The notes under the pieces were generated by a model, which was not told the DNA's origin, made no database searches, and saw nothing but the letters and a program-made list of their open reading frames with translations. The position numbers and the translations under genes are program-made. A stretch of DNA of 64,000 bases from Telluria mixta (GTDB lineage: Bacteria > Pseudomonadota > Gammaproteobacteria > Burkholderiales > Burkholderiaceae_D): contig NZ_CP119520.1 in NCBI RefSeq assembly GCF_029223865.1, forward strand, positions 6,882,001-6,946,000. Reading direction: 5' to 3'. Shown here one piece after another: positions 8,612-18,786 of the stretch; the stretch's first letter is position 1, and each line of letters starts with the position of its first letter.

Positions 8612-10228
8612 ATGATCAAACGTCTTCCCACCCTGCTGCTGTGCGTGGCGCTCGCCGTGAGCGGCTGCGGCAGCGGCGGCAGTTCCACTTCCGGCACGAC
8701 CACCAGCAGCGACACCGGTTCCGGCGTCACGGCGCCGTCGATCGCCACGCAGCCTGCCTCCCTCGCCGTCGACGCCGGCGCCGCCGCCAGCTTCACGGTC
8801 AGCGCGACCGGCGGCGGCACGCTCGCCTATCAATGGCGCAAGGGCGGCACCGCCATCAGCGGCGCGACCTCGGCCACCTATTCGATCGCAGCGGCGGCCA
8901 CCGGCGACGCCGGCAGCTACGATGTCGTCGTCAGCAACAGCGCGGGCAGCGTCACCAGTGCGGCCGCGACGCTGACCGTGAATGCGGTCAACGCCGCCCC
9001 CGTCATCCTCACGCAGCCGGTGGCGCAGTCCGTCGCCACCGGATCCAGCGTCACGCTGACCGTCAGCGCGAGCGGCAGCGGCACGCTGGCCTACCAGTGG
9101 CGCAAGGGCGGCACCGCGATCGACGGTGCCACCGCGAGCAGCTACACCATCGCCACGGTGGCCGGCACCGACGCCGGCACGTACGACGTCGTCGTCAGCA
9201 ACGCCAACGGCTCGGTGACCAGTACCGCCGTCGCGCTCGATGTGACCACGACCACGACGTCGTCGACGGGCACCGCCGTCTACAACGCCGCCACGGCGTT
9301 CTACAATACCTTGAGCAGCACCCAGCAAGGCACGGTGCAGGTCGCGTGGAGCGTCGACGCGGCACGGCGCTGGTCGAACCTGCCGGCCGCGATGGTGTCG
9401 CGCAACGGCCTCAAATGGGGCAACCTGAGCACCGCGCAGCAGACCGCCGCCCTGGCCCTGATCAAGGCCGCGCTGGGCGATACCGGCAGCTCACTGCAGG
9501 CCGGCATGCAGGCCGCCGACGACTACCTGGCCGCGAACGGCGGCGGCAGCAGCTACGGCACCGGCAACTACTACATCGCCTTCGTCGGCACGCCGACGGC
9601 GACCGGGTTCTGGATGCTGCAGATCACCGGCCACCACCTGACGTGGAACATCGCGCTGAACGGCAGCTACAAGTCGCCCACCCCGCTGTTCCTCGGCATC
9701 GAACCAAAGGGCACCTTCACGGTGAATGGCACGACCTACGATCCGATGGCGGCGCAGCGCACGGCGTTCGCCAACCTCGGCACCGCACTCACCGCCTACG
9801 CCGCCGCGAAACTGTCCGGCACCTACAGCGACCTGCTGTTCGGCGCCAACGGTTCCGGCGGCATCGACGGCACGTGCCCGCGTGCCTACTCGGGCGTCAC
9901 CACGCACGGCATCGCCTACTCGGCCCTGTCCTCCGCCGACCAGGCCCTCGCGCAGGCGGCGATCCGCGCCTACGTGAACACGCAGACGACGGAATACGCG
10001 AACGACCTGCTCGGCGCCTACCTGAGCGCGGACGCACTGGCGCAGACGTACGTCGCCTACGCCGGCACGGGCACCGTGACCGCCAACGGCAACTACTTCC
10101 GCATCGAAGGGCCGCGCCTGTGGATCGAGTTCTCGGTGCAGCGCGGTGTCATCTTCAACAGCGACATCCACTACCACACCATCTGGCGTGACAAGTTCGG
10201 GGACTACGGTGGCAAGTGCGTCAATTAA
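8612..10228 (+). CDS. Lipoprotein with two Ig-like domains and a DUF3500 domain
   Basis: 538 residues. The lipoprotein signal has the lipobox AVSGC (Cys about 20), then a Ser/Thr/Gly-rich linker and two Ig-like repeats (about 45-125 and 130-210, each with the YQWRKGGTAI core). A C-terminal domain of about 300 residues has the DUF3500 landmarks WMLQITGHHLTWNI, FLGIEPKG, GPRLWIEFSVQ and HYHTIWRD. Probably exported and anchored in the outer membrane; biochemical role unknown. The HupE-like gene starts inside its last codons (GTG at 10209), so the two are translationally coupled. A second pair follows immediately. Confidence 0.9.
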   Translation: MIKRLPTLLLCVALAVSGCGSGGSSTSGTTTSSDTGSGVTAPSIATQPASLAVDAGAAASFTVSATGGGTLAYQWRKGGTAISGATSATYSIAAAATGDAGSYDVVVSNSAGSVTSAAATLTVNAVNAAPVILTQPVAQSVATGSSVTLTVSASGSGTLAYQWRKGGTAIDGATASSYTIATVAGTDAGTYDVVVSNANGSVTSTAVALDVTTTTTSSTGTAVYNAATAFYNTLSSTQQGTVQVAWSVDAARRWSNLPAAMVSRNGLKWGNLSTAQQTAALALIKAALGDTGSSLQAGMQAADDYLAANGGGSSYGTGNYYIAFVGTPTATGFWMLQITGHHLTWNIALNGSYKSPTPLFLGIEPKGTFTVNGTTYDPMAAQRTAFANLGTALTAYAAAKLSGTYSDLLFGANGSGGIDGTCPRAYSGVTTHGIAYSALSSADQALAQAAIRAYVNTQTTEYANDLLGAYLSADALAQTYVAYAGTGTVTANGNYFRIEGPRLWIEFSVQRGVIFNSDIHYHTIWRDKFGDYGGKCVN

Positions 10229-11489
10229 ACGCTGGCTGCGCCGGCTCGGCGCGAGCCTGCTGTTCCTGTGGTGGGCGGCCCTCGCGGGCGCCCACCCAAT
10301 GCCGGAAAGCGTGGTCTGGATCGACACCGCGCCCGATGGCCTGCGCCTGACGGCTCAATTGCCGCTGAACCGGCTCGAGTTCGCGTTCGGGCACACGCTG
10401 ACCGACCATCCGGAAACGGTGCTGGCGCGCTACCGCGACGCCCTCGCCGCCTACCTGCTCGTGCACGTGGGCGCGAAGAGCGGCGAGACCGGCTGGCAGG
10501 TGCTGCGGCCGGCGCTGTCGGTCACCGGCACGCGCGGTGCGGAAGAGCTGCAGGCGACGTTCGTCCTGCGCGCGCCCGCCGGTGCGGACCCGCGCGCGCC
10601 CGACCTGCTGTACGACGCCATCACGCACGAGGTGCGCACGCATCGGGTGCAAGTCTTCCTGCGCACCGACTGGAAGAGCGGCTTCTTGGGCCAGCCGCCG
10701 CGACTGATCGGCGAACTCGATCACGAGAACAACGCCCTGTCCATTCCGCTGGGCGACGAAAGCACAGGCGCCGGATTCGCCAGCCTGTTCGAAGGCGGGC
10801 TGGATCACATCGCCGAGGGTACCGACCACCTGCTGTTCCTGCTGCTGTTGCTGCTCGTGGCGCCGCTGGCGGCCGGGCACGGCCGCTGGAACGCGCTGCG
10901 CCGGCCCACGGACACGCTGAAGCACACGACGTTCGTGGTCACCGCCTTCACCGTCGGTCACACGGTGACGCTCGTCCTCGGCAGCACCGGCGTGATCGCG
11001 CCGCCGCAGCGGTCCGTCGAAGTCGCGGTCGCGCTCACCATTGCCATCGCGGCCGTCCACGCGTGGCGCCCGCTGTTCGCGCGCGCCGAGACGTGGATCG
11101 CGCTCGGGTTCGGATCGATCCACGGCATGGCGTTTTCGGCCAGCCTGTCCGGCGCCGGACTCACGCCGTGGCAGCATGCACAGGCGCTGCTCGCGTTCAA
11201 CCTCGGGATCGAGGCGATGCAGCTGATGGTGCTGGCCTTTGTCATGCCGGCGCTGCTCCTGCTCGGCACCGCGCGTCCCGTCTGGTATGCGCACGCGCGG
11301 CGGGCCCTCGCCACGCTGGCGGGGCTGATGGCCTGCGCGTGGGTGGCGCAACGCCTGGAGCTGGCGAGCTTCGGCGATCCCGCATGGCTGGCCGACGGCG
11401 GGGCCATCCCGCTCGCGCTGGCCGCCCTTCTGTGGCTCGGCGCGCTGGCCGCGTCGTACAAACGTAAAGCGATGGCGAAAACCTGTTAA
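10209..11489 (+). CDS. HupE/UreJ family membrane protein
   Basis: Start chosen at GTG 10209, overlapping the upstream gene by 20 bp, because it gives a basic N-terminus and signal peptide (IKRWLRRLG, then LLFLWWAALAGAHP). An upstream start would lie deep inside the neighbour. An extracytoplasmic part of about 190 residues is followed by about six membrane helices with family motifs GLDHIAEGTDHLLFLLLLL, FTVGHTVTL, HAWRPLF and FGSIHGMAF. HupE/UreJ relatives are implicated in nickel or cobalt movement. This subgroup, with a long N-terminal domain, has no settled function. Confidence 0.85.
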   Translation: MASASIKRWLRRLGASLLFLWWAALAGAHPMPESVVWIDTAPDGLRLTAQLPLNRLEFAFGHTLTDHPETVLARYRDALAAYLLVHVGAKSGETGWQVLRPALSVTGTRGAEELQATFVLRAPAGADPRAPDLLYDAITHEVRTHRVQVFLRTDWKSGFLGQPPRLIGELDHENNALSIPLGDESTGAGFASLFEGGLDHIAEGTDHLLFLLLLLLVAPLAAGHGRWNALRRPTDTLKHTTFVVTAFTVGHTVTLVLGSTGVIAPPQRSVEVAVALTIAIAAVHAWRPLFARAETWIALGFGSIHGMAFSASLSGAGLTPWQHAQALLAFNLGIEAMQLMVLAFVMPALLLLGTARPVWYAHARRALATLAGLMACAWVAQRLELASFGDPAWLADGGAIPLALAALLWLGALAASYKRKAMAKTC

Positions 11490-11584
11490 GCGGCGTAAAA
11501 GCGTGCAAAACGCCAACCGCAACGGCCACGGCGGTATCGCCATTGCCTAGACTCCGCGACATCATCTACACGGAGACCGGAACA

Positions 11585-13609
11585 ATGACATTCACAATCC
11601 GCCCGCCGGCCGCCTGCGCCGCCGCGCTGGCCCTGCTGCTGGCCGGCTGCGGCAACGGCAGCAACGACGACATGCCCGCGATCGCGAGCCAGCCCGCCTC
11701 CGCCGTCATCGCGACGGGCAGCAACACGGTGCTGACGGTCGTGGCGAACGGCGTCGCCCCCAGCTACCAGTGGTACAAGGACGGCGCGCCGATCGCGGAA
11801 GCGACCGCCCCGACCTATACGGCCACGGCGGCCGGCACGTATTACGTCGTCGTCACCGACCCGAGCGGCACGGTCAGCAGCGCGAACGCCATGGTGACCG
11901 TCACCGACGGGCCGGCCATCGTCACGCAGCCGCTGCCGGCCACGATCCTCGCCGGCACGACCCAGACCCTGCGGGTCGAAGCTACGGGCGCCGGCCTGGC
12001 GTACCAGTGGTACAAAGACGGCAACGCGATCGCCGGGGCGACGCAACCCGCCTATGACGCCGCCGAAACCGGCACGTACGACGTCGTGGTGACGAACGCC
12101 GCCGGCAGTGTGTCGAGCAGCACGGCGGCGGTCGCCGTCAGCGCCACCCTGGCCGCGCCGACGATCACGGCCCAGCCGGCGAACGTGACCGTCAACTCGG
12201 GCACGCGCGCCACGTTGAAAGTCGCCGCCGGCGGGACCAGCATCGCGTACCAGTGGTACCGCAACGGCACCGCGATCGCGGGCGCCACCGGCAGCGCCTA
12301 CACCATCCCGGTGGCGACCGGTGCCGACGCCGGCACCTACACCGTCACCGTGAAGAACACGGCCGGCAGCGTCACCAGCGCCGGCGCCACCCTGGCCGTC
12401 AATGTGCTGGCCGCCGGCATCAACACGGCCGCGGTCGTGAACGCGGCGAACGCCTTCCTCGCCACCCTGTCGACCGACCAGAAGACGGTCGCCACGTCCA
12501 GCACGTCGTCGGCCACCGTGCTGTTCGACTACGCGCTGGACAACGCGATCCAGTGGACCAACCTGCCGGGCGACCGCCACGGCCTGCGCCTGAACGGCAC
12601 GACGTTGACCAGCGCCCAGCTGGCGGCCGCCAATGCGCTGGTCGCCCAGGCGCTGGGCGCCACCGGCATCTCCGTGATGAACGAATTGCGGACGGCCGAC
12701 GACGTGCTCGCGAACGCACAGACCAGCGGCACCGGCACGGGCATCGGTGGCGGCGCGCCGCCCGCAGGCACCCCGCCCGCAGGCACCGCCACGCCCCGGC
12801 CGGTGCCGGCACCCCGCCCGCCGGCGGCGCGGGCGGCATGGCGGGCGGCTACGGCAGCGGCCAGTATTCGATCGCCTTCGTCGGCACGCCGTCGAAGACG
12901 TCCCCGTGGATGCTGCAACTGGCCGGCCACCACCTCGCCTACAACATCACGTACAACACCGGCAAGCCAAGCGCCACACCGAACTTCCTCGGCGTCGAAC
13001 CGCCCAACTGGACCGTCGACGCGAACGGCGCCGTGACCGTCACGGCCGCCGCCACGGCCCCGGCGTCCAGCACGCCCCGCTGGAGGCGCAACGCAAGGCG
13101 GTGTACGACCTGGCCGAAGCGATCCAGTCCGACAGCGCGAGCGCGGGGGCCGCGAAACTGTCCGGCACGTTCACCGACGTCATCATGGGCGCGTCCGGCA
13201 ACACCGACGCCAATTTCAAGACGCTGGCGTATCCGACCAGCGGGCGCGGCCTGCAGTATGGTGCGATGAACGCGACCCAGCAGGCCTATGTGCGCGCGGC
13301 GATCAGGGCCTGGGTCGACAACCAGGCCGCGGACGTGGCGAGCGTCCTGCTCGCGGCCTACCTGGGCGACGACGCGCTGAAGGACACGTACGTCGCGTAC
13401 GGCGTCGGCCAGAACGGCACGAAGGCCGATTTCGGCGCCTATCCGAACGCCGGCACCGCGCCGCTCGACGCCCAGCATTCCTATCTGCGCATCGACGGCC
13501 CCGCGTCTGGATCGAATTCGTCGTGCAGCAGGGTGTCCTGTACGGTACCAACGTCCACTATCACACGATCTGGCGCGACAAGACGGCGGACTACGGTGGC
13601 AGTTTCTGA
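11585..13609 (+). pseudogene. Ig-domain/DUF3500 lipoprotein, second copy, three frameshifts
   Basis: Start at 11585 gives a lipobox (LLLAGC), three Ig-like repeats (YQWYKDG twice, YQWYRNG once) and a Pro/Ala/Gly linker. The frame then breaks at CCCC runs 12794-12797, 13075-13078 and 13499-13502. Adding one C at each run restores a continuous protein through HHLAYNITYN, FLGVEPP, AAKLSGTFTDV, IDGPRVWIEFVVQQ and HYHTIWRDK, ending at the TGA at 13607-13609, exactly parallel to the first copy. All three changes are the same single-base loss in a C run, so sequencing undercall is more likely than decay; true gene loss cannot be excluded. Confidence 0.85.
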
Positions 13610-14761
13610 CCGCATGCGCATGCTGATCGCGGCGCTCATGCTCGCGTGCGGCCTGTTCGCATCGATGGCGCCGGCGGACGCGCACCCGTCGCCGTCGTCG
13701 CAGGTGTTCCTCACCGTGGGCGCGAGTACGATCGCCGCGGAAGTCACCCTGCCCGTCGACGAACTGAAGCTGGCGTTCCCGGGCCCGCTGCTCGATGCGT
13801 CGGGTCGCTGGGCGATGGCGAGCGATCGCCAGGTCGCGGCCTACCTGGCGGCGCACATCCGGCCGGTGGCGCCGGATGGCCGCGCCTGGACGGTCAGCGT
13901 GGCGCGCGTGCGCTGGGAACTGGAGCGCAGGCCCGCCGACATCGTCGCGGACGTCGTCCTGCGGCCGCCGCCCGGCGCGCCGCCCGGCACGCTCGACCTG
14001 ACCATCGACGCCATCGGCCACCAGGTGCCGAACCACGCGACGCTGGTCGCGCTGCGTGACGGCACGCCGGGCGCGCAACCCCGCCTGCTCGGTTCCCTGT
14101 ACTATGGCCATCGCGTGGTGCGGATCCACGACGTCGCGCCGTCGCCCTGGGCCGGCTTCGGCGGCCTGTTCGCGCTGGGCATGCACCACATCGCGCACGG
14201 CACCGATCACCTGCTGTTCCTGTTGACGCTGCTGCTACCGGCCGCCCTGCGCGCCGACGGCGGGCGCTGGGCCGGCTTCGCGGGCACGCGCCAGCTCGTG
14301 CGCAGCCTGCTGACGGTCGTCACCGCCTTCACGCTCGGGCACTCCCTGACGCTCGCCCTCGGCGCGACCGGGCTCGTCGTGGCGCCGGCGCGGCCGGTGG
14401 AGGTCGCGATCGCCCTGTCGATTCTCGTCTCGGCCGCCCATGCATGGGCCCCATCTTCCCGCGCCGCGAAGGCTGGATCGCCGGCGGCTTCGGGCTGGTA
14501 CACGGTCTCGCGTTCGCATCGGCCCTGCGCGACCTGCACCTCGAAGGGACGCGGCTCGCGGCCGGTATCCTCGCCTTCAACCTGGGCGTCGAAGCCGTCC
14601 AGGCAATGCTGGTGCTGCTGGCGGCGCCGCTGCTGGTACTGCTGGCGCGCACAGATTACTTTGCGCGGGTCAGGCAGGCGACGGCCGTCGTCGCGGCGGC
14701 GATGGCGCTGGCGTGGATCGGGGTGCGCGCCGCCGGCATGGCGATTCCGGGATTCGCCTGA
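13596..14761 (+). pseudogene. HupE/UreJ family membrane protein, second copy, one frameshift
   Basis: Second HupE-like gene, overlapping the DUF3500 stop as in the first pair (GTG 13596; an ATG at 13614 is the alternative). Signal peptide MRMLIAALMLACGLFASM, then the periplasmic part and membrane helices with GMHHIAHGTDHLLFLLTLLL and FTLGHSLTLALG. The frame breaks at CCCC 14449-14452. With one C added, HAW continues as APIFPRREGWIAGGFGLVHG and runs to 14761. Probably functional if the frameshift is a sequencing artefact. Confidence 0.82.
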
Positions 14762-14786
14762 GCCGCCGCCGGGAACACGCCCGCGT

Positions 14787-16013
14787 TCAGGCCGCCTCCT
14801 CGACGCTTGCGGAGACGCTGCGGGCCTGCGGAACGAGCGCGACACACAGGACGATCAACGCCACCGACGACACCTCGACGGCACGCGCCAGACCGATCCT
14901 GTCGGCGGCGAAGCCGATCACCAGCGCACCGAGCGCCGGGCTTCCCCGCGCGATGAGGCCGTGCATGCTCAGCACGCGTCCGCGCAATGCGTCCGGCGTG
15001 GTCAGCTGCACGAAGGTCTGGGTCGACACGAGGCCGCGCGTGATCGCGAAGCCGATGGCCACCGCGGCGGCGACGGCCGGCACGGGGCCCTGCGACCAGG
15101 TGAGCACGATCGCCGCCACCGCGCCGAGACCCCACCACAACAGGACGTCCTGCAGCAGGTGCGCGGTCCTGCCGCGGCCCGCGGTCAGGCCCGATGCCAC
15201 CGCGCCGAACGCCGCCGCGCCGCTGAGCACCGCAAGGCCGGTGGCGTCGTTCACGAATTTCCCGGCGGCGATGGCGGGGATCAGCTCGATCATCGCGCGC
15301 ACCATGGCACCGCCGCACAACATCGCCAGCAGGATCAGCCGCAACGGCCGGACGCGCAGGATGTGGACGACGCCTTCCGCCATCTCGCCGAATAAGCCGT
15401 GTCCGCGCCCACCCCGCGCATGCGGTGCGAGACGCAGGCGGGCCAAAATCAGCACGAAGGCGGCAGTGACAGCGGCATTGGCGACGAAGATCCAGACGAC
15501 GTCCATGTGCAGGATCATCGCGCCCGCCACGGCCGGCCCGAGCAGGCGCGTCAGGTTGACGCTCACCGAATTGAGGGCGACCGCCGTGCCCATGTCGGCG
15601 CGCGCCACCATCTGCTGGACCATCGCCAGGCGCGCCGGCTGGATCGCGGCACTCAGCGTGCCCTGCGCCGTGATCAACAACACCATGCCGACGAGGCCGA
15701 GGTGGCCCGTGGCGAGCAGGACCGCGGTGAGCGCCGCGAGCACGGCGGATACGGCCTGGGCCAGCATGTTCTGCCTGAGCCGGTCCCAGCGGTCCGCGGC
15801 CACCCCGGCGAAGGGTCCGACGACGACCGAAGGCAGCAGGTCGCCGGCGGACAGGATGCCGAGCCAGAAGGCCGAATGGGTCCAGTCCCAGATCAGCCAG
15901 CTGCACGCGATGCGCTGCATCCAGGTACCGATGAGGGACAGTCCATTCCCCGCGAGGAACACGCCGAACTGGGTGTCCAGCAGCACCCGCAGCGGGGCCG
16001 GATACGTTCGCAT
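14787..16013 (-). CDS. MFS transporter (EntS-like MFS_3 type)
   Basis: 408 residues, about 11-12 hydrophobic helices, inner membrane. The N-terminal pattern GVFLAGNGLSLIGTWMQRIA with WLIWDWTHSAFWLGI, and the loop FAGVAADRWDRLR, are typical of the MFS_3 branch of exporters. The start (ATG, 16013) overlaps the aldehyde dehydrogenase stop by one base, so it is last in an operon with that enzyme, the porin and the Pht5-like protein. It may export a toxic intermediate or move the substrate; direction is not provable from sequence. Confidence 0.9.
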   Translation of the reverse strand: MRTYPAPLRVLLDTQFGVFLAGNGLSLIGTWMQRIACSWLIWDWTHSAFWLGILSAGDLLPSVVVGPFAGVAADRWDRLRQNMLAQAVSAVLAALTAVLLATGHLGLVGMVLLITAQGTLSAAIQPARLAMVQQMVARADMGTAVALNSVSVNLTRLLGPAVAGAMILHMDVVWIFVANAAVTAAFVLILARLRLAPHARGGRGHGLFGEMAEGVVHILRVRPLRLILLAMLCGGAMVRAMIELIPAIAAGKFVNDATGLAVLSGAAAFGAVASGLTAGRGRTAHLLQDVLLWWGLGAVAAIVLTWSQGPVPAVAAAVAIGFAITRGLVSTQTFVQLTTPDALRGRVLSMHGLIARGSPALGALVIGFAADRIGLARAVEVSSVALIVLCVALVPQARSVSASVEEAA

Positions 16014-17533
16014 CAGCGCAGATCCTGTGGCAACACCTGGTCGGGCAGGTTCTGGTAGCAGACGGCGCGCAGCCAGCGGCGGATCGACAACGTGCCGACC
16101 GACGTCGCGCCGAAGTTGGTGGAGGCCGGATACGGGCCGCCGTGCACCATCGCGTCGCAGACCTCGACGCCCGTCGGATAGCCGTTGGCGAGCACGCGGC
16201 CGGCCTTGCGCTCCAGGATGGGCAGCAGGCTGGCGGCAAGGTCGGTATCGGCGTCGTCCATGTGGATCGTCACCGTCAACTGGCCGGACAGGGCACGCGC
16301 GACATCGCGCATTTGCGCCAGGCTGTCCACCGTGACGATCAGGCCGAGCGGCCCGAAGACCTCTTCGGCCAGCGCGTGGTCGGCGAGCCAGTCGGCGGCC
16401 GTCGTGCGGAACAGGTATGGCGTGGCATCGCGCCGGTCGCAGGTCGAGGCGAACAGCGCCTGCACGCCGCTGCCCGCGGCAATGCGGTCGCGGCCGGCGC
16501 GATAGGCCGCCGCGATGCCGTCGGTGAGCATGGCCTGCCGTCCCGTCCCGCCCAGCGCGGCGCGGGCCGCATCGGCGAAGGCGTCGCCCTCCGGACCGCG
16601 CATGACCACGGCGATGCCGGGATTGGTGCAGAACTGCCCCGCCCCCATCGTGAGCGACGCGGCCCAGCCCGCGCCGATGGACGCGCCACGCGCCGCCAGC
16701 GCGGCGGGCAGCAGGAACATCGGGTTGACCGAACCCAGTTCGCCGAAGAAGGGAATCGGATCGGGGCGCGCGGCGCACAGGTCGAACAGCGCGCGGCCGC
16801 CGGCCAGCGAACCGGTGAAGCCGACGGCGCGGATCAGCGGGTGGCGCACGAGCGCCTCGCCCACGTCGCGCCGGCCGCCCTGGATGAGCGAGAACACGCC
16901 GGGGTGCAGGCCGCAGCGGGCGACGGCCGCGACGACCGCTTCCGCCACGATCTCGGAGGTGCCGGGATGGGCCGAGTGTCCCTTCACGACCACCGGGCAG
17001 CCGGCGGCCAGTGCCGACGCGGTGTCGCCGCCGGCCACGGAAAACGCGAGCGGAAAATTCGAGGCGCCGAACACGGCGACCGGGCCGACGGGGCGCTGCA
17101 TGAGCCGCAGGTGCGGGCGCGGCAGCGGTTGCCGCTCGGGCAGTGCCGGATCGTGGCGGCGCTCGAGATAGTCGCCGCCACGGATATGGCGCGCGAACAG
17201 GTGCAGTTGCGCCACGGTGCGGCCACGCTCGCCGGCGAGGCGCGCCCGCGGCAGGCCGGTTTCGCGGGCGCCGATGTCGGTGATGGCATCGGCGCGCGCC
17301 TCGATCTCCTCCGCGATCGTCTCGAGGAAGACAGCGCGTTCTTCGCGCGTGCCGTAGCCGAAGGATTCGAATGCCGCTTCGGCCGCTTGGCAGGCCGCGT
17401 CGACGAGGGCCGGCGTGCCGGCCGAGAAGGCGTGCGCGGGGCCGTCGACCGGGGCCGAATGGAATCGCGCCTCGGTCGCGATGCGTTCGCCGGCGACGAA
17501 GTGCCGGCCATGGAGCTGGATTGTTCCTGGCAT
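16013..17533 (-). CDS. 2,5-dioxovalerate (alpha-ketoglutarate semialdehyde) dehydrogenase
   Basis: 506-residue aldehyde dehydrogenase of the KGSADH branch, which oxidises 2,5-dioxovalerate to 2-oxoglutarate with NAD(P)+. Seen directly: the GPVAVFGASNFPLAFSVAGG cofactor segment (about 150), GFTGSLAGG (about 240), the general-base region FFGELGSVNP (about 270) and the catalytic cysteine in GAGQFCTNPG (about 310). GASNFPLAFS is characteristic of this branch rather than of betaine or succinic-semialdehyde dehydrogenases. It sits between the porin and the MFS gene, so it probably takes the last oxidative step feeding a degraded acid into the TCA cycle. Confidence 0.88.
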   Translation of the reverse strand: MPGTIQLHGRHFVAGERIATEARFHSAPVDGPAHAFSAGTPALVDAACQAAEAAFESFGYGTREERAVFLETIAEEIEARADAITDIGARETGLPRARLAGERGRTVAQLHLFARHIRGGDYLERRHDPALPERQPLPRPHLRLMQRPVGPVAVFGASNFPLAFSVAGGDTASALAAGCPVVVKGHSAHPGTSEIVAEAVVAAVARCGLHPGVFSLIQGGRRDVGEALVRHPLIRAVGFTGSLAGGRALFDLCAARPDPIPFFGELGSVNPMFLLPAALAARGASIGAGWAASLTMGAGQFCTNPGIAVVMRGPEGDAFADAARAALGGTGRQAMLTDGIAAAYRAGRDRIAAGSGVQALFASTCDRRDATPYLFRTTAADWLADHALAEEVFGPLGLIVTVDSLAQMRDVARALSGQLTVTIHMDDADTDLAASLLPILERKAGRVLANGYPTGVEVCDAMVHGGPYPASTNFGATSVGTLSIRRWLRAVCYQNLPDQVLPQDLR

Positions 17534-17587
17534 GTGTCTTTCCTGATGTGTGGCGCGAGGCGCAGCGCCTCGCGCCGTGGTGCCGGG

Positions 17588-18709
17588 TCAGAACCGGTGC
17601 AGAATGCCCGCGATGACGCTGGTCTGCGCGCCGCCGGCCAGGGGTTTCAGGGCGGGCGTGCTGCCGGTGGCGGACAAGGCCAGCGTACCGCTGTTGGCCA
17701 TGTGGGCGGCGGTGATGTACAGGTTCGTACGCTTCGACAGGAAGTACCTGGCACGCAGGTTCACCAGCACCGCCTTGTTCGCGGAATCCTTGTATTTCAG
17801 TTCGGCCAGCATGCCGTCCAGGAAATACGGGCCGGCGACCGGGACGATGGCCTGCACCCACGCCATGTCGCTCTTCGGCGTGGCGATGCCCATGTTGTCG
17901 CGCCGGATCCAGCCGGCCGCCAGCGTCCCGGTGCCGCGGAATTTCATGTGACCGGTGAGGACGAAGCGGCTGTCCGTCTTGTCCGGCGACGTGAGGCCGC
18001 CGAACGTGGCCGCCGTCCCGCCATACAGGCGCTCGTAGGCCGTCGCCACGCCCCAGGTGCCGCCGTCGTATTTCGCGCCCGCCGACCACTCCCGGCACTG
18101 GCGCCGGTTGGCCGTCTCGCCCGGGCAGTTGGCGGCGGCGACGGTGGCCGGATTGCCGTTCACGTTGTCCCACCCGGTGCTGTAATTGACGCCGGCACTG
18201 AACGCGCCCCAGGTCCCGACATACGTGATGCCATTGTCGGCGCGCGGGTTCGATATGCGCGGGTCCAGCAGTTTCAGGCCCTGGTTGCCGGTCCCGAACG
18301 GGTTGGCGCCGGTCCAGCCGAAGCGCACCATCGTGTACTGCCGGCCGATGCTCACCGTGCCGAACCGGCCGGACAGGTCCACGTGGGCCTGGCGTCCCCA
18401 CAGCCGGCCGCCGAGGCCGATCGTGCCGTCGTCCACCGAAAAGCTGCCTTCGAGGTTGAAACTGGCTTTCATGCCGCCCCCCAGGTCCTCGCCGCCGCGC
18501 AGGCCCCAGTGCGGCGTGATGATGCCGTTGCTGATGCGGACCGACGAGCCCTGGTTGGTGGCGGACGTGCCGTGGATGGATTCCACGCCCTGGTCGAGCG
18601 CGCCGTAGAACTGGACATTGTTGCCGGTCTGGGACCACGCCGGCGCGCAGGCCGCGAATGCCGCCGCCGCGAGCAAAGGTCGAATACGGTTGGTGTTAAC
18701 GTCTTTCAT
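17588..18709 (-). CDS. Outer-membrane porin (Burkholderia/OmpC-like type)
   Basis: 373 residues from the ATG at 18709, preceded by GGAGAC. Signal peptide ends near APAWSQ; the mature protein begins VQFYGALDQGVESI, the standard start of betaproteobacterial general porins. Barrel landmarks are WGLRGGEDLGGGMKASFNLE and GRQAHVDLSGRFGTVSIGRQ, and it ends in a terminal aromatic (HRF) as needed for barrel assembly. It lies between the Pht5-like gene and the dehydrogenase and probably admits the pathway substrate. Confidence 0.94.
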   Translation of the reverse strand: MKDVNTNRIRPLLAAAAFAACAPAWSQTGNNVQFYGALDQGVESIHGTSATNQGSSVRISNGIITPHWGLRGGEDLGGGMKASFNLEGSFSVDDGTIGLGGRLWGRQAHVDLSGRFGTVSIGRQYTMVRFGWTGANPFGTGNQGLKLLDPRISNPRADNGITYVGTWGAFSAGVNYSTGWDNVNGNPATVAAANCPGETANRRQCREWSAGAKYDGGTWGVATAYERLYGGTAATFGGLTSPDKTDSRFVLTGHMKFRGTGTLAAGWIRRDNMGIATPKSDMAWVQAIVPVAGPYFLDGMLAELKYKDSANKAVLVNLRARYFLSKRTNLYITAAHMANSGTLALSATGSTPALKPLAGGAQTSVIAGILHRF

Positions 18710-18786
18710 GGTTGTCTCCGTTGTCATTGTAATGGTGATCTGGTGTGGCAATGAAAGCTGCAAACGTTCTTGTTCGTCGAAGTGCG

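Noticed and set aside
12720..12840. Tandem repeat or CRISPR-like array in the GC-rich linker
   Set aside because: It encodes a Pro-Ala-Gly linker of the lipoprotein; repeats are short, irregular codon-level repeats without spacers.
12747..15395. Apparent 882-codon plus-strand protein
   Set aside because: Chimera of one segment of the frameshifted DUF3500 gene, part of the HupE gene and out-of-frame sequence; not a real fusion.
14787..18638. Apparent 1283-codon minus-strand frame joining MFS transporter to upstream sequence
   Set aside because: The MFS frame happens to stay open through the dehydrogenase and porin genes out of frame; the real start is at 16013.
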